Below, one piece after another: positions 1-10,899 of a stretch of DNA of 64,000 bases. The DNA lies in NCBI RefSeq assembly GCF_965363235.1, contig NC_134849.1, positions 58,175,122 to 58,239,121 of the forward strand, given 5' to 3'. The notes beneath the pieces were generated by a model, which worked only from the letters and a program-made list of their open reading frames with translations, was not told the origin of the DNA and did not search any database. A program made the position numbers and the translations under genes. Numbering within the stretch: the stretch's first letter is position 1; every line of letters starts with the position of its first letter. The stretch comes from Mytilus galloprovincialis (lineage: Eukaryota; Mollusca; Bivalvia; Mytilida; Mytilidae).

Positions 1-128
1 AACTTATGAGTTATTACCAAAACAAAAATTCTACCATTGATTTATTTACACTTATACCATTGATAATAAGGTTATTTACATAAATTCGTATATATAATAA
101 GATGGACAGGAACATAAATATATCGTAC

Positions 129-306
129 TTTCTGCTTCATATCTTTGAACTGACTTGTCTAAGCTTTTTTTGTCTATTCCAATTGCAACGGACCCCACAA
201 TCATGCATCCAAGGCCTAAGAGCACCTGGATTGATCCAAATCCTTTGAAACTGGATCCCAGTCTCTCCTTCGCAGTACTGCTCTTTGGCTTGATTAAGTA
301 CTTCAT
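129..306 (-). CDS. Possible first coding exon of an MS4A/CD20-like membrane protein
   Basis: An open stretch starts at the ATG at 306 and reads MKYLIKPKSSTAKERLGSS, then a hydrophobic run around residues 23-44 containing GFGSIQVLLGLGCMIVGSVA. The short charged N-terminus followed by a G-x-IQ-x-LLGL first membrane helix resembles the opening of MS4A (CD20-like, four-pass) proteins. A plausible splice donor (AAA/GTACGA on the minus strand) lies at 128/129; the frame runs on to about 76 without further resemblance. The other three helices are not visible and would lie left of the window edge. The family call rests on pattern memory of one helix; a chance open frame is possible. Confidence 0.35.
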
Positions 307-1600
307 CTTCTAAGACCTATGATTATGATAAGTAAATGGAGAGAGTTTAACAACGTCGAAATAGTTTTATAGTTACATTTTATTGCTGTTAATGATCTTA
401 AAGCACATTTATAATCTTTTTATATATAAAATCTGAAGAAAAAGATCTCCGTTGTATATACTTGCAAATACCGAAGATTCCACTATTCTTAATGGTTGTA
501 AAACATATATTTTATGAGATATAAAAGTATATTTCTGAAAGCATTATATATACCTGCAATAATTCCGAAAATCGGAATTGAGCATGTTTTGTACATAAGT
601 GCATTGATCTCATCATAAAATGCACGATATCATTTCTGAAGATGATTTTAAGAAGAAGGTTTTAGAATTAAAGTGCCAATTAGGAAGCAGCCAAACAAAA
701 TAAACTATACAGTCAAACAATACGGGTTTGATGATAAATATGACAATCATAATCCGTTAATTCTTTCATTTTTTTTTGTATATATTTATTTAATATATAT
801 TTATTATTATTTTGTTCTGATAATTTTATAATGTTTTAAGCATAAGAAAATTCCTTCATATTCGATTTATAAAAAATTCAGAACTTCCTATTATAAAATA
901 AATAGAAAACTTGCCTGATCTTATCCTAAGATTTAACTACTGGTCTCAACGTGCAATGCAGCATGTGATTTTCAAACCTAAACATATTCATAATGTGTTT
1001 CCTTTTTATACCGCTGAATCAAATTTCAATAAATAAACGTGACCATGTCATGCATAACCAAAGTTATATAACGTTAAATTATACATTTACGTAAGGAATT
1101 CATATTGCTCTTGACCTTTCGTCGTTCACTTTATTGTAGCTTGTGACATTTTTAAAAAGGTTCTTATCAAGTTGTTATGAAGTATCATTTTGTATTTTAA
1201 TGAAACTTAGTGAATTTTGAAAATATATTAAGAACATTTAAAATCTCACAAAAGATAGTGGATTAATCGTCTATATCATTCGCAAATGCAACGCTCGAAT
1301 CTACTATGCATACACAATATCCATGTTAAAGCATAAACTATTATTTAATTTATACATTAGATTGCCAAAATTTTCAATAAAAAAGAAATACTAAATCTTT
1401 TAAGTCTAGCTTTACATTATTATTAAACCAATTGATATTAATCAAAATGGGATCTTAGATGTAATCATTTAGTTGCAACTGTACATTTGTAGCCTGTATA
1501 GACAAGTCTGTCAAAGCCATAAGAAAAGATCTGTAGATAATTATATGAATTGTTCTATAAATAATATTTTTACAAAACAAAGTGTGAAATACACAACTTT
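307..1600. other. AT-rich stretch with no recognisable gene
   Basis: Only short, low-complexity open frames are present. I see no splice-bounded exon, RNA gene or known repeat until the element fragment that starts near 1620. Confidence 0.5.
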
Positions 1601-1619
1601 CATTAAAAATCCTACAAGT

Positions 1620-1850
1620 TTTATCGTTAAGGGAAAATCACAACGTTTGCCACTTTCGGAGCAGGATCTGCTTACAACTCTGAAACATTTAAAATCGTCC
1701 ATGGTTTTTGGTGGAGTGTGTGTTTCTCAGTCTCTAGTTTTCTATGTTGTGTTCTGGGAACGGCTGTTTGTCTTTTTGTCCTATTTTGTTTTTATGTCAA
1801 GGCATTGCCATCTTATTTCCTGTTATGCGTTGGAATATCCGTTTGTTAAC
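1620..1850 (+). mobile_element. Fragment of the 3' tail of a Penelope-like RT element
   Basis: This stretch matches the non-coding 3' tails seen at 9790-10020 and 21050-21350: a 'gagcaggatctgcttac' block, then 'tttttggtggagtgtgtg', 'agttttctatgttgtgtt' and a degenerate end. No reverse-transcriptase coding part is attached. It is an old, broken fragment. Confidence 0.6.
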
Positions 1851-2044
1851 TTTAACCTTCATTACTAGTATCATACTTCCACATGACATGTTTTTAGATT
1901 TATTGCATTTTGTAGACTTTAAATCCAATTTATGAAATCTCTATTCATTAATACGGGGTAGAAATGTACTATGATCATTGAAATTTGAGACGTTTTAGCA
2001 AATATGCACGAATCAATTAAATTAGGAAGTATCTACTGTATAGG

Positions 2045-2232
2045 CAGTAATATAGATAAAGGCAACAGTAGTATACCGCTGTTCGAAATTCATAAATCGA
2101 TAGAGGAAAAAGAAATCCGGGGTACAAACTAAAACTGAGGGAAACGTATCAAATATAAGAGAACTACGATACAACAGAAACACAACATTAAAATGTAACA
2201 CACACAGAAACGAACTATAATATAAAAATGGT
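2045..2232 (+). repeat. Dispersed repeat A (mussel-type), partial copy
   Basis: Begins 'ggcaacagtagtataccgct' and continues with 'aaactgagggaaacgtatca' and 'aaatgtaacacacacagaaa'. The same blocks in the same order occur at 37510-37680, 54655-55000 and 56795-56960, with shorter pieces at 43020-43130, 58065-58100 and 63840-63960. No coding capacity is seen; the family is not named here. Confidence 0.7.
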
Positions 2233-2276
2233 CATTTTCCTGACTTGCATTGGTGCAGGGCATTTTATACAAATAT

Positions 2277-2404
2277 ATCATGCTTACAAGGGGTATTTGC
2301 CAAAAATACCGGTTGAGAGGTACAAATTTCCAGAGCCGTTAGGCGAGGAAAATTTGATTACCTCGAAACCGGTATTTTTGGCAAATACCCCTTGTAAGCA
2401 TGAT
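2277..2404. repeat. 128 bp palindrome, GGGGTATTTGCC family
   Basis: Two arms of about 38 bp are exact reverse complements: 'atcatgcttacaaggggt' followed by 'atttgccaaaaataccggtt', mirrored at 2367-2404. The stem continues imperfectly inward. Each arm also contains its own smaller inverted pair (GGTATTT...AAATACC). The overall form is that of a foldback element or hairpin MITE. No open frame is conserved and no clear target-site duplication is seen. Confidence 0.8.
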
Positions 2405-2892
2405 GTAATTGTTTAATTCCACCGAATGTTCCACCTCAGAAAGTTTATTTTAATCAGGTATCATATGAAATTTCAACTTGAATGTATATTTTTTGTATAC
2501 ACTGCAGCTGTGCTATTTGCGCAATCAAATTGCATTGACCGTCATTTCTTATCATTTTTTTTATGTACAGTCACTGACTGTATATATACCTCCCTTTTTG
2601 TGATAATAAGCTTGTTCTCGGCTGACTACTACACTTTGTTCATCAGTTTCAGTGAAGCGTAATACAAGTGGATTCCAGTTTTATGTGACCGGTTGACAAT
2701 TCGTTTCCGTTGAGTTTTATTTATGACGTCATTCCCGGAATTTTTACGTCATTCGCTCCAAATTTAATAATGATGCAAATAATGATGCATTTTATTCTAA
2801 ATATCTCATCTGGAACCATATATTTAGAATGACCATGATTTTGTCATATTAGAATAGAAATAATTCATTGAGTTATTTTAAGACATAGTATT

Positions 2893-2996
2893 CCCCATCT
2901 GCCATGGTATTTGCTAGGGTATTTCCCATCTGTCATGGTATTTGCTAGCAAATACCCCGACACATGGAATTCCCTAATGGCAAATACCCCGGCAGA
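2893..2996. repeat. Degenerate relative of the GGGGTATTTGCC palindrome
   Basis: 'CCCATCTGYCATGGTATTTG' occurs twice directly (2895 and 2927) and is met by the inverted forms 'gctagcaaataccccg' and 'ggcaaataccccggcag'. It shares the GGGGTATTTGC word and inverted layout of 2277-2404 and 52953-53082 but is rearranged. Confidence 0.5.
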
Positions 2997-3084
2997 GAAA
3001 AGAAAATCTCAATACATAGAAATTGGTGAAAAATACCATGTCTCTCATCCAATCAAAATACAGCATTATTACATAAGGTGGAAT

Positions 3085-3150
3085 TATAAGAAAAAAATGG
3101 TGGGTCGAACCTGGTTTTATGGCATGCCAAACCTCCCGTTTTAATGGCAA
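3085..3150 (+). repeat. Short dispersed-repeat fragment
   Basis: The words 'aaaaaatggtgggtcgaacc' and 'ttatggcatgccaaacctcc' match the middle of the composite repeat at 57000-57070. Isolated fragment without the flanking blocks. Confidence 0.55.
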
Positions 3151-3469
3151 AGTTAATTACAGAAAAGAATATGAATGTACGAAAGGAAAAATAACCGCTT
3201 TCTGCAATCTTTTCATTTAAAAGAAATCTATTATAATTTCGGTAAACTAGTAGTCTCTTCCATAAAAAGCAAAACAAAAAACCAAAATAAAAGTTGATGA
3301 CAAGGCAATGTTTTTTTTAAACATTTGAACAGCAACATATCAAATCATCGAAATAAAAACAATTGCACAACAACAGAAGTGTCAAAGGGCAACATATCAG
3401 AGTGCAATATATAGTTCATATTTGGTTTTGCATTTCATATCGGAATGTTCTTCCTATAGACCCATACTT

Positions 3470-3705
3470 CCCTACATGAAAACTTTGACATTGCAAAACC
3501 ACTAAATATTTAAGGAATGACTGTAATATTTTTTCTGTCTATTCGAAATAACATAAAAAAATTGGTGCACACTGAATAACGCGCGTAGCGGGTTATTTAA
3601 CAGTGTGAACCACATTTTTCATGTTATTTCGAATAGACAGAAAAAATATTACAGTCATTCCTTAAATATTTAGTGGTTGTGCAATGTCAAAGTTTTCATG
3701 TAGGG
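3470..3705. repeat. 236 bp near-perfect palindrome (foldback/MITE-like)
   Basis: The left arm starts 'ccctacatgaaaactttgac' and the right arm ends with its reverse complement at 3686-3705. Arms of about 115 bp pair with only a handful of mismatches. The centre holds a small 'cgcgcgtagcggg' palindrome. A partial direct repeat of the arm ('aaatattacagtcatt') follows at 3706. There is no coding potential. Confidence 0.85.
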
Positions 3706-4273
3706 AAAATATTACAGTCATTTCTTATAATTTAATTCTAAATTCCATTTTAAACCGTAGAAAACCATGAAAAAACGTTGATGACGTCACGGTCACATGA
3801 CTAAATTATGTCTATGGGGTGATAACAAAATAACGTCAGCCAATAAGAAGACGCGTTACATCCAAAATTAAATTATTTAGAAATATCAAAAGAAAATAAA
3901 AACACATAACGTAACAACACGATGAAAAGAAAAAAATATGTTCTGAATTTTGTTCTAGGATGTTCATATCGACAATAGTAAATTGTACAATAAAATACGC
4001 GCCTATCAACCGAAAAATTAAATATAAGATATGCGTATTTGTAGCTCTAAAAGATAACATTCTGTAGATATAGTTATAATTGTAAAACACGCACACAATT
4101 GAAACCACTTTGAACAGTTTATCTTACATTCAATTAAAGACTCAATGGTATCAAGAAAATCTGGCGGAGAGCAAGTAGAAAACATAGTTATTTGAAGGAC
4201 TATGATTAAATGAAAACGAAGTACAAGTACGACAATTTATATGTTTGTACATGATAATGTTGTCTTTTTGCAT

Positions 4274-4695
4274 TAATAAAATTAACGGTACCAATTTTCT
4301 TGCAACAGATGCGCATTTCGACAATACATGTCTCTTCAGTGATGCTCGTGGCCAAAATATTTGAAATCCAAAGCTTATATAAAAGATGAAGAGCTATTAT
4401 CCAAAAGGTCCAAAAAGTATAGCCAAATCCGTGAAAGGAATCAGAGCTTTGCATGAGGGAGATACATTCCTTAATTTATAATAATTTCTATCATTTTGTA
4501 ACAGCAAATTTTAATAAGACAAAAAATCCGTATTTTCATGCCAGTACTGAAGTACTGGCTACTGGGCTGGTGATACCCTCGGGGACTAGTAGTCCACCAG
4601 CAGAGGTATCGAGCCAGTGGTAGTAATAAAATTATCGGTACCAATTTTCTTGTACCAGATGCGCATTTCGACAATACATGTCTCTTCAGTGATGT
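4274..4695 (+). repeat. 350 bp tandem repeat, 1.2 copies
   Basis: 'taataaaattaacggtacca' at 4274 recurs as 'taataaaattatcggtacca' at 4624, both followed by the same ~60 bp ('gatgcgcatttcgacaatac', 'atgtctcttcagtgatg'). The period is 350 bp. The unit also contains a 'ccagtactgaagtactgg' palindrome near 4541. This is a dispersed mussel-type repeat with satellite-like head-to-tail structure. Confidence 0.75.
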
Positions 4696-5274
4696 CATTA
4701 ACATTCAGTATGAACATTATATTATATAGTTGATTTTATATTCTGTTAAGTATTTCTAAATTGAGGAATACATTTACTATTATTCTAAAGTCAATTATTT
4801 AACATTTTTGGTTTATATTTTCTGATAAAACGGTAAATTAAAAAATCCATGTTTTAACATAAGGGAATGTGTCACTTTTGCTTGAATAACCTAATTAGAC
4901 TCTAGTATACACAGTACAACACATGTATACGGAGATATTTTTGAATTTTGGATTCTTAATGTACTTCAACTTCTTAATTGATTTGTCCTCTTAACTTTCT
5001 TGATTCGAGCATACCTGTTGAGTGTTTTGTAAACGGAACGCGCTTCTGAATTACAAAATTATGAGCCTGGTCTGTTTTATGAGTTTGTTTTATATATAAG
5101 TAGAGTGGAAAATGTAGTCCTATAATGATAAGCATAAAAGCATAAAATACCAAAACGATAAAAATCTATCCGCAATATCAATCATTCAAGCAGTACATAA
5201 GAATATTGATAGTAGAATATACATAGATAACAAATTTGATATAAAGAAAATATCAGTAAATAAACTCATCATAG

Positions 5275-5560
5275 ATACCAGGATTGAAATTTAGCATTTG
5301 CACTAGATGTGCGTTTCGTCTTCAAAAGACTCATGAGTGACGCTCAAATCTACAAAAAAGTTAACAAGGCCAAATAGAATACGAAGTTGAAGAGCACTGT
5401 GGACCAGACATTCCTAAAAGTTTTACCAAATATAAATATTATCTATTCCTGAGGTAGAAAAGCTTTAAAATTTGAAAAATTTAAAGTTTTGGAAACAGTG
5501 GATTTATGATTATGACCATATAAATGATATACCAATCCAAACAGAAAATTGCTAGTAGAT
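5275..5560 (+). repeat. Dispersed repeat D, partial copy
   Basis: Blocks 'gatgtgcgtttcgtcttcaa', 'gactcatgagtgacgctcaa' and 'gaagttgaagagcactgtgg' are shared with 57200-57480 (plus) and 37240-37435 (minus), with a shorter piece at 15230-15315. Non-coding. Confidence 0.65.
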
Positions 5561-5800
5561 GATTGTCCAAAGTATTTAAAGATAACTGTTGTTTTTGAAT
5601 TAAATAATTTCTTAATTATGAAGAAAACCTTATCGAAACGACCACACAAGGCAAATAACTTGCAACATTAGTTTCCTTATGATTATATATAGTAATTACA
5701 CGATTAGAAATAAAGATAAAAAGCAAGTGAAGCGAATAAATGTGTGCATCGACAAAATAAAATTCTTCTGAAATGCAGACATTTAAATATCATATGGTAA

Positions 5801-7250
5801 GGCTACACCAATTTAATTTCTTGTTCTACGGATTTTTGGACTCCAAAAATTGGAGCGAGCGAGCGATTTGAAAATTTTAATAAAAAAATATTTAATTTGC
5901 AAAAATTTGAGGCGAAGCTTAAAAAGTAAAGGCGAGCGATTATAATTTTTTTTGGTAAACATAAAATAGTAGGTTTTTACTATATCAGTATCAAAACTTG
6001 ATTTATCACTTGTACCTTGACATTTCTTTAATTTATGAAGTATTTTTCCCTGTTCAACAAGAAATAATTGATTAATTAAATCTGGTCTATGTATGTGTGA
6101 CTGGCAATGAGACAATTCTCCATCCAAATCATAATCAGGTTCAGAACAACCCCTTTATGTTATGAATATCCCTTTTATGAGGGGTCAATATAAGTTATAA
6201 TATATTTTTTTTGTAAAAACACTTTTAGTACAAAAGGGCTAATATTTTCCCAAAGAACTATAATATCTATATGGTATTAAATGGTCAAAACATGTCCAAG
6301 AATTTTTTAATATTCCTGGACTATAACCATGTTTACACATTTACTTTTAACAGTTTAATATTATTCAAAATAAGTGGACCCCTCTTTTAGAAAAGTTGTT
6401 TAAAATATAATGTATTTTTCCTCTTTTTAAGTAAAAAATTCTAAGTTTTCAAAGGTTTTGTATAATAGCACTATACACATCCTTAGTGTTTCTATTTTCT
6501 TTTCTACAACAGTAAACATGGTAAAATGACCCCTTCAAGGCCTTTGTCTGAGGGATACCCTGATAATAACAAACATAGGTCATAGTACGGCCTTTTACAC
6601 AGAGCTTTGATCCAGACCAAACATCAAGCTATAAGGGACCACAACTTAGTACTCTACACAATTCGAACAGGAAAACCAACGATCTAATTTATATTTCCAA
6701 ACGGGAAAATATCAATGAACCACATCAACAAACGATAACTGCTGAACGACAGGTCCCTGAATCAATCAGGACAGGTACACAAACCTGCAGCGGGTATGAC
6801 CGTCAGCATACATTATAATTGCAGTTGAAGGCAAATCCTTCAGAATTTCTTTGTACTTTATTTTAACAACGAACATTTTTTTATAGGGAATATAAGTCTG
6901 GGGGAAAGAAACCAATGTTTTGTTCTGTACAGGTATTTCCGCTGTTATATTTATATCGAAGCACTCCCTCTTGGAATAAATTGGTTTCATGCTGAAACAA
7001 ATATTCTCACAGATAGTTACAGTGTTGTGGGTTGCTTATATGTTAAAAATCGTTAAATAAAGGTTATACTGTGATTTTAAAAGCAAATGTTGAGATCTTT
7101 TTATAATAATTATAAAAAACGGTGCGGGAAATGGACATGATTACATTTCCGGATGCGGGAATCGGGAATATAATAAAAACAAAAAAATTCTGTTTTGAAA
7201 AAAATAGGTGCGGGCGGGTCCGTCGAACAAGGAATTAAATTGGTGTGGCC
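5801..7250. mobile_element. TIR-bounded DNA transposon remnant, PIF/Harbinger-like
   Basis: Ends are inverted repeats of about 32 bp: left GGCTACACCAATTTAATTTC plus TTGTTCTACGGA (5801-5832); the right end, read on the minus strand from 7250, is GGCCACACCAATTTAATTCC plus TTGTTCGACGGA. Flanking bases are TAA on both sides, fitting the 3 bp TWA target duplication and GG-start termini of PIF/Harbinger. The ~1.45 kb body is AT-rich. An open frame at 5813-6127 (minus, 104 residues) has no transposase motif I recognise, so the copy looks non-autonomous. Another dispersed repeat (6575-6795) sits inside, so this element is older than that insertion. The superfamily is inferred from termini only. Confidence 0.6.
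6575..6795 (+). repeat. Dispersed repeat E inserted in the TIR element
   Basis: Shares 'tacggccttttacacagagc', 'caagctataagggacc' and 'aaaaccaacgatctaattta' with 40310-40545 in the same order. Non-coding. Confidence 0.6.
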
Positions 7251-7254
7251 TAAT

Positions 7255-8110
7255 ATATTGTTTACTCTTGCGAATGATTTAATCTGATTTTTAGTATATT
7301 TATTGTTATAAGTGTTTTACAGATATTTAAAGTATCATAAAAATCCACTATCATTATCAAACGTCTTGTGACAAATGCGGTTAAGTTTTACGGTTCGTTT
7401 AAATTAAATATGCTTAGTGATATTGCATTTTTTCTCGGTCAATAGCTATGATATACACACATTGAGCATGTTAAGGGTTACTTGTAACTTTGTGCATGTA
7501 CATTGTATAAAGCAGGTTATATAATGTAGAGTTGAATTATGTAATCAGTATGTAGACGTCGGGGTACCTTAAGCTATTTTGGGTTAACCTACCATTGTTT
7601 GTATCGTGATGTATACAGATTATAGTTACAAAGTCTGGTTGCAGTGAAGCAGAGTTAATATTTTTTAAACAATATTCAAATTAATTTCCATATAAAGTTA
7701 TTAAAAAGTGACATGCTATTACTGCATATTTCCGTTCTTATAATATGAAGATGTAAGATCGTTAGGGCTTCTTTCTAGCCGATTTGATTACCAATATTGA
7801 TTGATGAAAGAAGATAAGAAAATTAGAAAAAAAAATTTGCCTTTTTGTCGCTTTTTTCCACTTCACTTGTCGTAGAAGGTGTTTCACTATTTAGGTAATA
7901 AGAGCGGTGTTTCATTAAAACTCTCGTTTTCCATTTGGAAAGTGAAACTTTATGAATACTGTACAGGTCCTGTTTCTGAACACAAAATAGCAATTTTTAT
8001 TTATAAAATTACCAATTCTGATTCACATCTTTATTATTGTTGCCTATTATATATGACTATAAAGATGTAAGAAAAAACGTCGTTGTTCAAAAACTGCACA
8101 CATAATCAAA
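7255..8110. other. No recognisable gene or repeat
   Basis: AT-rich sequence with scattered short open frames and no supported exon. Confidence 0.45.
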
Positions 8111-8119
8111 CGTCTATGA

Positions 8120-8430
8120 TAAGGCAAAAAGTTCAAATCTAACGACAGTAAGGATAATTACATCCCAGCTCCTTTGTTCTAACAGGGGTGATCTGAGCCC
8201 TACCAGATCACCCCAGTTTGAGTTTCTTAGTTTTGCATGCTTTCCTTTGTTCTGTAACATTTTTGCGGGAATGTCAAATCCACTATAATACTTATAATTA
8301 ATTATACGGTAAAGACTAACTATCAAAATTCACGTAGAAAAAATCCAGTGTATATGCTGGGATTCGAAACCAAGACCTTTAGCATATCAACCCACGACAC
8401 ATACCACTACACCAGGACGATTGGATACGA
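8120..8430 (-). mobile_element. tRNA-headed SINE-like element
   Basis: On the minus strand the head reads 'cctggtgtagtggtatgtgt' (A-box like) and about 45 bp later 'ggtttcgaatccc' (B-box: GGTTCGANNCC type). The acceptor arms do not pair, so it is not a working tRNA gene. A ~230 bp body follows, ending in an exact 11-12 bp stem hairpin (GGGGTGATCT...AGATCACCCC, 8185-8214). The head-body layout is that of a SINE. Confidence 0.5.
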
Positions 8431-8469
8431 ATTAACAGTAATTTAACATACTTAAAGGAAGCAAGATAT

Positions 8470-8675
8470 TTTTATAAGTGGGGCGAGTTGGCAGACCTTT
8501 ATTCAGTGGGGTTTAAACCTTTTTCGTTAATAAGTGAGTTGTCAAACTGATTGTTCAATTTGATTTTACACTTTTTAAAAAGTGGGGCGAGTCGGTAAAC
8601 AAGAGTGGGGCGATGTTTTTATAAAGTGGCGATATAGTGTGGACCGATTGGCAAGTGGGGCGAGTTGACATTGTT
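8470..8675. repeat. GTGGGGCGAGTYG motif cluster
   Basis: 'aagtggggcgagttggcag' at 8478, 'aagtggggcgagtcggtaaa' at 8580, 'gagtggggcgatg' at 8604 and 'caagtggggcgagttgacat' at 8652 form an irregular G-rich repeat in an otherwise AT-rich region. Function unknown. Confidence 0.6.
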
Positions 8676-8824
8676 TGATATCTACTTATCGTGTTCGAGG
8701 GTCATAAAGGGTATACATCATATAGTAATATATAAAGTATATTATAATGGTTGTGTGGCGTTCTAAACTAGATTTTATGAATTGTAAATGATTTTTCGTC
8801 TAATCTAAAACAGCCGGGATGTAA

Positions 8825-8932
8825 AATAGTTATCCCAATCGGACTTGGTGTGTCAGTGTTAGATCACCCTCTGGCCTCCGGCCATCGGGGTGATCTTACA
8901 CTCACACACCGCGTCCTTGTGGGATAACTATT
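8825..8932. repeat. 108 bp imperfect palindrome with GATCACCC stem
   Basis: 'aatagttatccca' at 8825 pairs with 'tgggataactatt' at 8920-8932. The stem continues through 'ggtgtgtcagtgttagatca' and its complement to a 'ctggcctccggccat' loop. Hairpin/MITE form without coding capacity. Confidence 0.75.
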
Positions 8933-9449
8933 AAAGAAATGAAATCCGTGTGCAACTATCTCGGCGGTAGATAGTTTCATAAACACCAGCTATCGACTTA
9001 TTTTATTCAACGATACATATTTGAACTTTAAACTAAAAATGAATCATTTGTTAAACAATTAAATCTATATTCATAAGTCAAATTAACAGTTTCAAGTGTT
9101 TCAAAATCAACTCAGTGATACTAAATATTTCATATGGAAAAATTAATTTTCACCAATTTCAAAATTGTTTAGACTCAGAAATAGTCTGAACGCGGCTTGA
9201 TGAGATATACTTTCTAGATCCGGCAACATTATTTAAATTCCGACTAATAGAAAATGACTTATGCACAAGGTATTTTTAAAGGAACTTTTGTTAAACTGTT
9301 AAAAAAAGTAAATCTACTAAATATAATAATCATTATAACATTGATAACTTCCATAGTTTACTTTACGCTTTCCTCATCAAACATGAAGTACAAATGCCAT
9401 TCATTTAAAAATTCACTTGATGTTTAATTATTTAAAGAATAAGATGTGT

Positions 9450-9513
9450 ATTGTATACCTGTAGAGGATGTTCGTTTAGTGTGATATTGCACGAACATAA
9501 CGTATACAATACC
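9450..9513. repeat. Short inverted repeat
   Basis: 'gtattgtatac...gatgttcgt' is mirrored by 'acgaacat...gtatacaatac' around a ~15 bp loop. Confidence 0.55.
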
Positions 9514-9584
9514 GGTAACTGAGATATGTAAACACCATTCGATGGGGCAGAACGTATGTTATTACTGAGAAACAGGAAATTGAT

Positions 9585-10022
9585 AATTGGGAAATTGATA
9601 TTGTCCCGTTTGTCGTGGGTCGGTTGAAAACAAAACTTTACGACAAAGAGATGATCTCAGCTTTCCAATTGCGAACTATCAATTTCTATGTACCAACATC
9701 CCAATTGATACCATATTTCCGTTGGTTGACTGACCGTTATGGAATAACCGTTTCTCGAAACTATAATCCCCTTCCCCTTCCCTTTTCATGAATGTGACCT
9801 GCCGAATTAGACAATTTACAGGGCTTGTAATAACACGAGCAACACAACAGGATGTGCTTACCCTTCTGTGGCACCTGAGATCACACACCCCACCAGTTTT
9901 TAGTGGTGTTCGTGTTGCTTATTTGTCTGTTGTCTTTTTCATTTTTAGCCAAGACGTTGTCAGTTTATTTCGATCTTTGAGTTTGACTGTCCCTCTGGTA
10001 TCTTTTGGCCTTCTTTTATAGA
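9585..10022 (+). mobile_element. Broken 3' part of a Penelope-like RT element
   Basis: The last part of the RT coding region and the 3' tail are recognisable by comparison with 20520-21410 ('gtcggttgaaaacaaaact', 'caatttacagggcttgtaat', 'ctgtccctctggtatctttt'). The copy is truncated and has several breaks; it is a fossil. Confidence 0.65.
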
Positions 10023-10129
10023 TATTCCAAATTGTTTCGTTCTTTGAGTTCGAAATTGACAGTTTAATTCTTTTTCAAACAGATGTTATTTATCTGATGA
10101 GATAAATATCAAGGAAAATTTAAAATCAC

Positions 10130-10345
10130 AAAAATACTGAACTCCGAGGAAAATTCAAAACAGAAAGGCCTTTATCAAATGGCAAAAGCAAATAATAAAA
10201 CACACCAAACGAATGGACAACAACTTGGTACAGGCATTTTCAAATGTAGAAAATGGTGGATTGAACCTGGGTTTATACTTTAAACCTATCACTTGTACGA
10301 CAGTCGCACCAAATTCAATCATATTGACATCGATGCGTGAACGAA
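10130..10345 (-). repeat. Dispersed repeat B, minus-strand copy
   Basis: Contains 'actgaactccgaggaaaatt', 'acacaccaaacgaatgga' and 'aaaatggtggattgaacctg', the reverse complement of repeat B seen at 58590-58960. Related copies lie at 14285-14445, 17520-17960 and 51610-51840. Confidence 0.7.
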
Positions 10346-10352
10346 ATATCAC

Positions 10353-10870
10353 TTCTTCTTCCGTTAGCACCCATATATCACAACCACTGATAATAATCAT
10401 AATAATAAATAACAAAAAAGAGTAAAGTGCAATACCACACGACAGAGCCGAGGGCTTGTTTAATAACAACCATTAAATGATATTTATTGTATACCAATTT
10501 CGAATCAGAACGAAAAGTCATCAATATATACTAGTATTTCAATACACAAAATCATTTGTAAATCAATCAATCTCTTAAAGCATGATTCAAAATATCAAAT
10601 AGCATGGATGTAAAAATTAACGTGACCTATCGAGTAGACCCTGTCGTGCCGAATGATTTAACCGCCAAATCACACAAAACACTTAACCTAAACGCCATCT
10701 ATGGGCAGACAATTCAGAAGAAACTAATTTCATTCTAATTCATAAATTCAACCGACTGAAATTATATTTCTTCTTCCGTTAGCACCCATATATCACAACC
10801 ACTGATAATAATCATACTAATAAATAACAAAAAAGAGTAACGTGCAATACCACACGACAGAACCGAGGGC
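10353..10870 (+). repeat. Pair of ~102 bp direct repeats 415 bp apart
   Basis: 'ttcttcttccgttagcaccc' to 'accacacgacagagccgagg' at about 10353-10454 recurs at about 10768-10870 with only a few differences. The sequence between them is AT-rich and has no recognised domain. This could be a local duplication or the footprint of an insertion. Confidence 0.7.
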
Positions 10871-10899
10871 CGAAAACACAAAGAACGGGAAATTTTTAA

